A DNA stretch of 43,589 nt from Candidatus Stygibacter australis (GTDB taxonomy: Bacteria > Cloacimonadota > Cloacimonadia > Cloacimonadales > TCS61). The stretch covers positions 1 through 43,589 of the forward strand of contig JAVCDJ010000179.1 of assembly GCA_030765845.1 (NCBI GenBank). The letters run 5' to 3'. Shown one piece after another: positions 41,701-43,589 of the stretch. Below the pieces are notes generated by a model. That model had not been told where the DNA came from and searched no databases. It saw only the letters and a program-made list of their open reading frames with translations. Both the position numbers and the translations under genes were made by a program. Numbering within the stretch: the first letter of the stretch is position 1; the number at the start of each line of letters is the position of its first letter.

Positions 41701-42962
41701 TAATTGGGAGCATACTTTTCTGTCACACTGCGCATCACGCCATCAGATCGCACATCGATCACTGAACCAAAATTACTTCCCCAGCCATTCTCATACATAT
41801 AAAAATTATTAATACTGCCACCATCCCAATGTATCCATTCTTCATCCCAGAATTCATTCCAGGTATGATCAACTGTAAAGCATACGATACTGGTCATAGG
41901 CACCAGAGCTGTTCTTCCGATTGCCACCCGCATATCCGCATGTTCTCCACATCTGCCTATATGCTTGCGATATATCCGCACCGGCTGATGAGGTCGCTCA
42001 AAATTACTCGTAAACACCAGACTCTGTCCCAGCCATTTCGTACAGGCACCTATTGCAGAATCATACCCAGTAGTAAAATCATTGGCATATTCGCACTGCA
42101 CCAGATAATTTCGCAGTGAGGGATAATCATCATCAGCATAATTATACAAAAAATCACGCCAGAAATATCCCTCATCAGGTCCCACTATATTTGTGGTATG
42201 GCTCCCGTTACTCTCTACTATGTCAGGAGAAATAAATGCCGGTATCTCATCTGTTATCTTAGGATGTACTATATGCCAGTAATAAATATCCCTGGGCACT
42301 TCCACCTGATGAACAACACCATTACTACTCTTTGTCCAGTATCGCGTTGTGCTGTAATAATCATCATCCATCAATGAATTACCATAATCCACAACCTCCA
42401 CATAGTTCAATTCCTGGTCATATTCATAGATCATCTCCGCATTCTGGATATATAATTCCGGATATGCCCACTCGCTGCTTAAATACACAGTAGAAGCTGT
42501 CGCTATACAAAACGCCACCTCATCCACGATGGGATCATCCACGTCAATGATCACATTAGCCCAGTATTCCTGCAATTCCTCATCAAGCGATAGTAGCGTG
42601 GTCTCCAGCTCTGCCTGGATCCATAAAGGTGCTCTATCAATTGCATCAAGCACGACTCCACTCGCTTCACTGCTCAATCCGTTTACGTTCATCTCATGAG
42701 TTATCCCCGTGTATTCCACGCTTATATGTTCTCCGGAAGGTAAAAATGTGTTAATGTTCACTGAATCTGCCAGCTCCCAGCCCTCACGGTCAATTTCATC
42801 AATTCTTTGAGTTATCTCTATTTCATCTCCCTGATACGCTGCAGCATTTACCAGGGCAGGATCGCTGGGTTCTGATAGTTCCCGGCAGGTTAATCCTCTT
42901 GCAGATTCAGCAAATAACATCATTCCACTCATTAAAATAAAAAGTATTAATAATTTCTTCAT
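38784..42962 (-). CDS. Secreted transglutaminase-like, LamG-containing protein with sorting domain
   Basis: A 1392-residue exported protein with a signal peptide (about 1-20). A transglutaminase-like core has Cys338 in GRCGEHADMRV, His366 in DHTWNEFW and Asp380 in IHWDGG, the complete Cys-His-Asp triad. Then come a carboxypeptidase-regulatory-like beta domain (about 637-705), an FN3-like region (about 715-800), further beta domains, a LamG-type concanavalin-like domain (about 990-1195, AYFPFDDDYND to DEVRIWNRGLSD), a second regulatory-like domain (about 1200-1270) and a C-terminal sorting domain (YPNPF, YNIRGQKVK, SAGIYFYQL). It could cross-link or hydrolyse amide bonds and bind carbohydrate at the surface; activity is inferred. 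The gene is preceded by RBS GAGGAG. Confidence 0.88.
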   Translation of the reverse strand: MKKLLILFILMSGMMLFAESARGLTCRELSEPSDPALVNAAAYQGDEIEITQRIDEIDREGWELADSVNINTFLPSGEHISVEYTGITHEMNVNGLSSEASGVVLDAIDRAPLWIQAELETTLLSLDEELQEYWANVIIDVDDPIVDEVAFCIATASTVYLSSEWAYPELYIQNAEMIYEYDQELNYVEVVDYGNSLMDDDYYSTTRYWTKSSNGVVHQVEVPRDIYYWHIVHPKITDEIPAFISPDIVESNGSHTTNIVGPDEGYFWRDFLYNYADDDYPSLRNYLVQCEYANDFTTGYDSAIGACTKWLGQSLVFTSNFERPHQPVRIYRKHIGRCGEHADMRVAIGRTALVPMTSIVCFTVDHTWNEFWDEEWIHWDGGSINNFYMYENGWGSNFGSVIDVRSDGVMRSVTEKYAPNYAHMIVHATDSAGQSLDGARVLIGLRLNGQVTGDMVGWTGNEGVYDFTIGDGHEYWVQMSTAWGSVEYQMVTENTAGGDVYEVELQINNEIPQIAYTEIDIPEDDEADYRLVVEYEADSQAIYGNIVMDDTSEDTWFYDRQQQGAVNFFMCDLVQYFSYVSSLPFEGFNTISESDFGIFAFDMPYPDMGSWYAVLDNGNNIVNPQWVTGSVALYRWEGTGGTGTLTGIVSDAATGANIAGAEVMAGAFVTETGADGSYNLEVYPGEYTVIMDHPLYERVRYENIEVVDGEQVALDGSLADDPIAPLNVVVNGDDETAAVVSWEAPSSLMSRSLTGYWVYRLLIEDEFNQDNWVQLTGAPITETSFIDEEWLSLEAGEYRYAVAAHYSSYSSDFTISQILPLYMTAQVSIDLTTNSGDSAGGAMITLRNLEGVNSPYNYELSYPEEGNIVLDNVWKGNYQISIALEFYEGLTSELEILADSELAYELIELLPGVQFAGVYDYYLSWDAVPQNREFENYEIYLDGDTEPLGIVAEPGLDLAEAGVDAGEHSIEIIANYSSGLSEAGMIHFEDGSSLEYEQLAYFPFDDDYNDMMSNWQGLGWLTSIVETPFGNGVEFNGAGYITVSANDELTESALHYTTLFWINADTLNTGWRGMIGRPGRNQCAWLNADADYIHHRFHTESGGTNDGAPNTPNGRFHWQEWNQVAIVNNGLTAKTYINGEVLAQGALGSALMADSTDMYIGKSPDSPTAEGYLYGIMDEVRIWNRGLSDLELRELYLSETEVLGMGTISAMITDSETGEGVDGVVVEMGIYSAVSENGGVFELELPARTYDIRLTMGDYLEQWANDFIVEADVINEFDFAFELTGETPDEIAPVEILSVRNYPNPFISSSARASGTTFEILFNYQEDTEMELGIYNIRGQKVKSSELTLIEGINNYYWTGRNDQGEKCSAGIYFYQLKGRGMEESGKLLILR

Positions 42963-43289
42963 TCTTGCTCCTCAATATCTTTTGTCATTTTATTCCTTGA
43001 TTCTCCATTTTCACTGAAAATTCATTTATCATGGATTCCACTTGAAATAAATTGCTTCCCCCACCAGATAATTGTCAATCAAAATAATCCCCGATCCCTC
43101 TAATAGGTCATATAAATCCTATAGTATCTATATGTCGCTTATCCCCCGCAACAACTCGTCAGCTTAGCATGATTATTTAGTTCACTAATTGATCTTATAT
43201 AAAATTGTATTTTTTTGTTGACCTGAATATAAATAATTATTAGTTTATCAAACATATTGATTCTGATCTATTAATGGAGGTATAAAATT
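42963..43289. other. Divergent intergenic region
   Basis: This 327-bp region lies between the minus-strand transglutaminase-like gene and the plus-strand gene at the edge, so it should hold both promoters. On the plus strand TTGACC at 43218-43223 is a possible -35, but the -10 at the right spacing (TAGTTT) is poor. A 4 x 9-bp array occupies 43106-43141. Nothing else is recognised. Confidence 0.55.
43106..43141. repeat. 4 x 9-bp array, KGTCNTATA type
   Basis: Contiguous units GGTCATATA, AATCCTATA, GTATCTATA and TGTCGCTTA form a degenerate 9-bp series related to the array at 25218-25253. It lies in the divergent intergenic region. Confidence 0.65.
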
Positions 43290-43589
43290 ATGAAAAACTT
43301 ATTTTTATTTATCATTTTATTGTTATTTTGCAGCGTAGTATCGGTCTGGGGGCAGGATATGATAGTAGTTGATAGCTATCCGGAAATTGAGGGCAGGGTC
43401 ATGGATATTCAGGAAACAAATTTACCGGGAATTTCGGAATACGGCTTTACTTTTGCCATAGAAGGTATGGGAGGAGGAATTGGTTATTTTCCGCTTAATT
43501 CAGAGTTTGAAATACATTCCATAGCAGTCAATTTAGGCGCTGTATCTCTGGCTTACAGCGGTGTGATGGACAGCATAATAGTTGCTTTT
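43290..43589 (+). CDS. Secreted protein, 5' part only
   Basis: An open frame of 100 codons running off the right edge, the only plus-strand gene found. GGAGG lies 9 nt before the ATG. The N-terminus is a signal peptide (MKNLFLFIILLLFCSVVSVWG, with a possible cleavage before QDMIV). The visible rest (GRVMDIQETNLPGISEYGFTFAIEGMGGGIGYFPL) is Gly-rich and beta-like. I do not recognise a family. The frame stays open throughout and codon use looks like that of the neighbours. Confidence 0.75.
   Translation, partial: MKNLFLFIILLLFCSVVSVWGQDMIVVDSYPEIEGRVMDIQETNLPGISEYGFTFAIEGMGGGIGYFPLNSEFEIHSIAVNLGAVSLAYSGVMDSIIVAF

Overview
The window reads as about 43.6 kb of chromosome from an uncultured-type anaerobic Gram-negative bacterium. 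The best guess is Candidatus Cloacimonadota or a close relative in the FCB group. This rests on three things seen together: a complete type IV pilus operon, large secreted proteins ending in FlgD/type-A-like sorting domains (one a gingipain-family C25 peptidase), and a ferredoxin-linked 2-oxoacid oxidoreductase beside a sodium-pumping methylmalonyl-CoA decarboxylase. The assignment is inference; no rRNA, tRNA or other taxonomic marker lies in the window. Every complete gene is on the minus strand; only a truncated gene at the right edge (43290 onward) is on the plus strand.

Layout, right to left in the direction of transcription. 42962-38784: a 1392-residue secreted transglutaminase-like/LamG protein with a C-terminal sorting domain. 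38620-34550: a PAS sensor kinase that lacks the usual phospho-acceptor histidine, then uvrB and two tandem terminators. 34354-31080: korD-korA-korB-korC and methylmalonyl-CoA epimerase, closed by a hairpin terminator. 30999-27259: the decarboxylase genes mmdA-mmdD-mmdC-mmdB. 27140-25534: a NYN-domain protein and a phosphodiester-glycosidase-like protein. 25533-24853: a gene-poor stretch with long hairpins and short-period repeats. 24852-22195: an ArsR-regulated group of permease, two thioredoxin-fold proteins and a CcdA/ArsG-like membrane protein. 22075-18746: a gingipain-like C25 protease with a sorting domain. 18344-486: a type IV pilus run of pilA, pilT, three minor pilins, pilM, pilN, pilO, pilP, pilQ, an Ig-array lipoprotein, pilB, pilC, pilD and a second paralogous lipoprotein. 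1-485: dispersed repeats.

How the genes work together. The kor, epimerase and mmd genes would convert 2-oxoglutarate to succinyl-CoA with reduced ferredoxin, and then (with a methylmalonyl-CoA mutase not present here) to propionyl-CoA while exporting sodium; the decarboxylase could also serve propionate metabolism in the other direction. The pilus genes encode a full machine: pilin, both ATPases, platform protein, alignment complex, secretin and prepilin peptidase. pilA is preceded by a good sigma-54-type -24/-12 element.

The parts most likely to be new are the two paralogous Ig-array lipoproteins built into the pilus operon, the three minor pilins that all lack Glu5, the histidine-less sensor kinase, and a recurring class of intergenic arrays with 9-bp period (about four units, about 36 bp) found at several unrelated places in the window.
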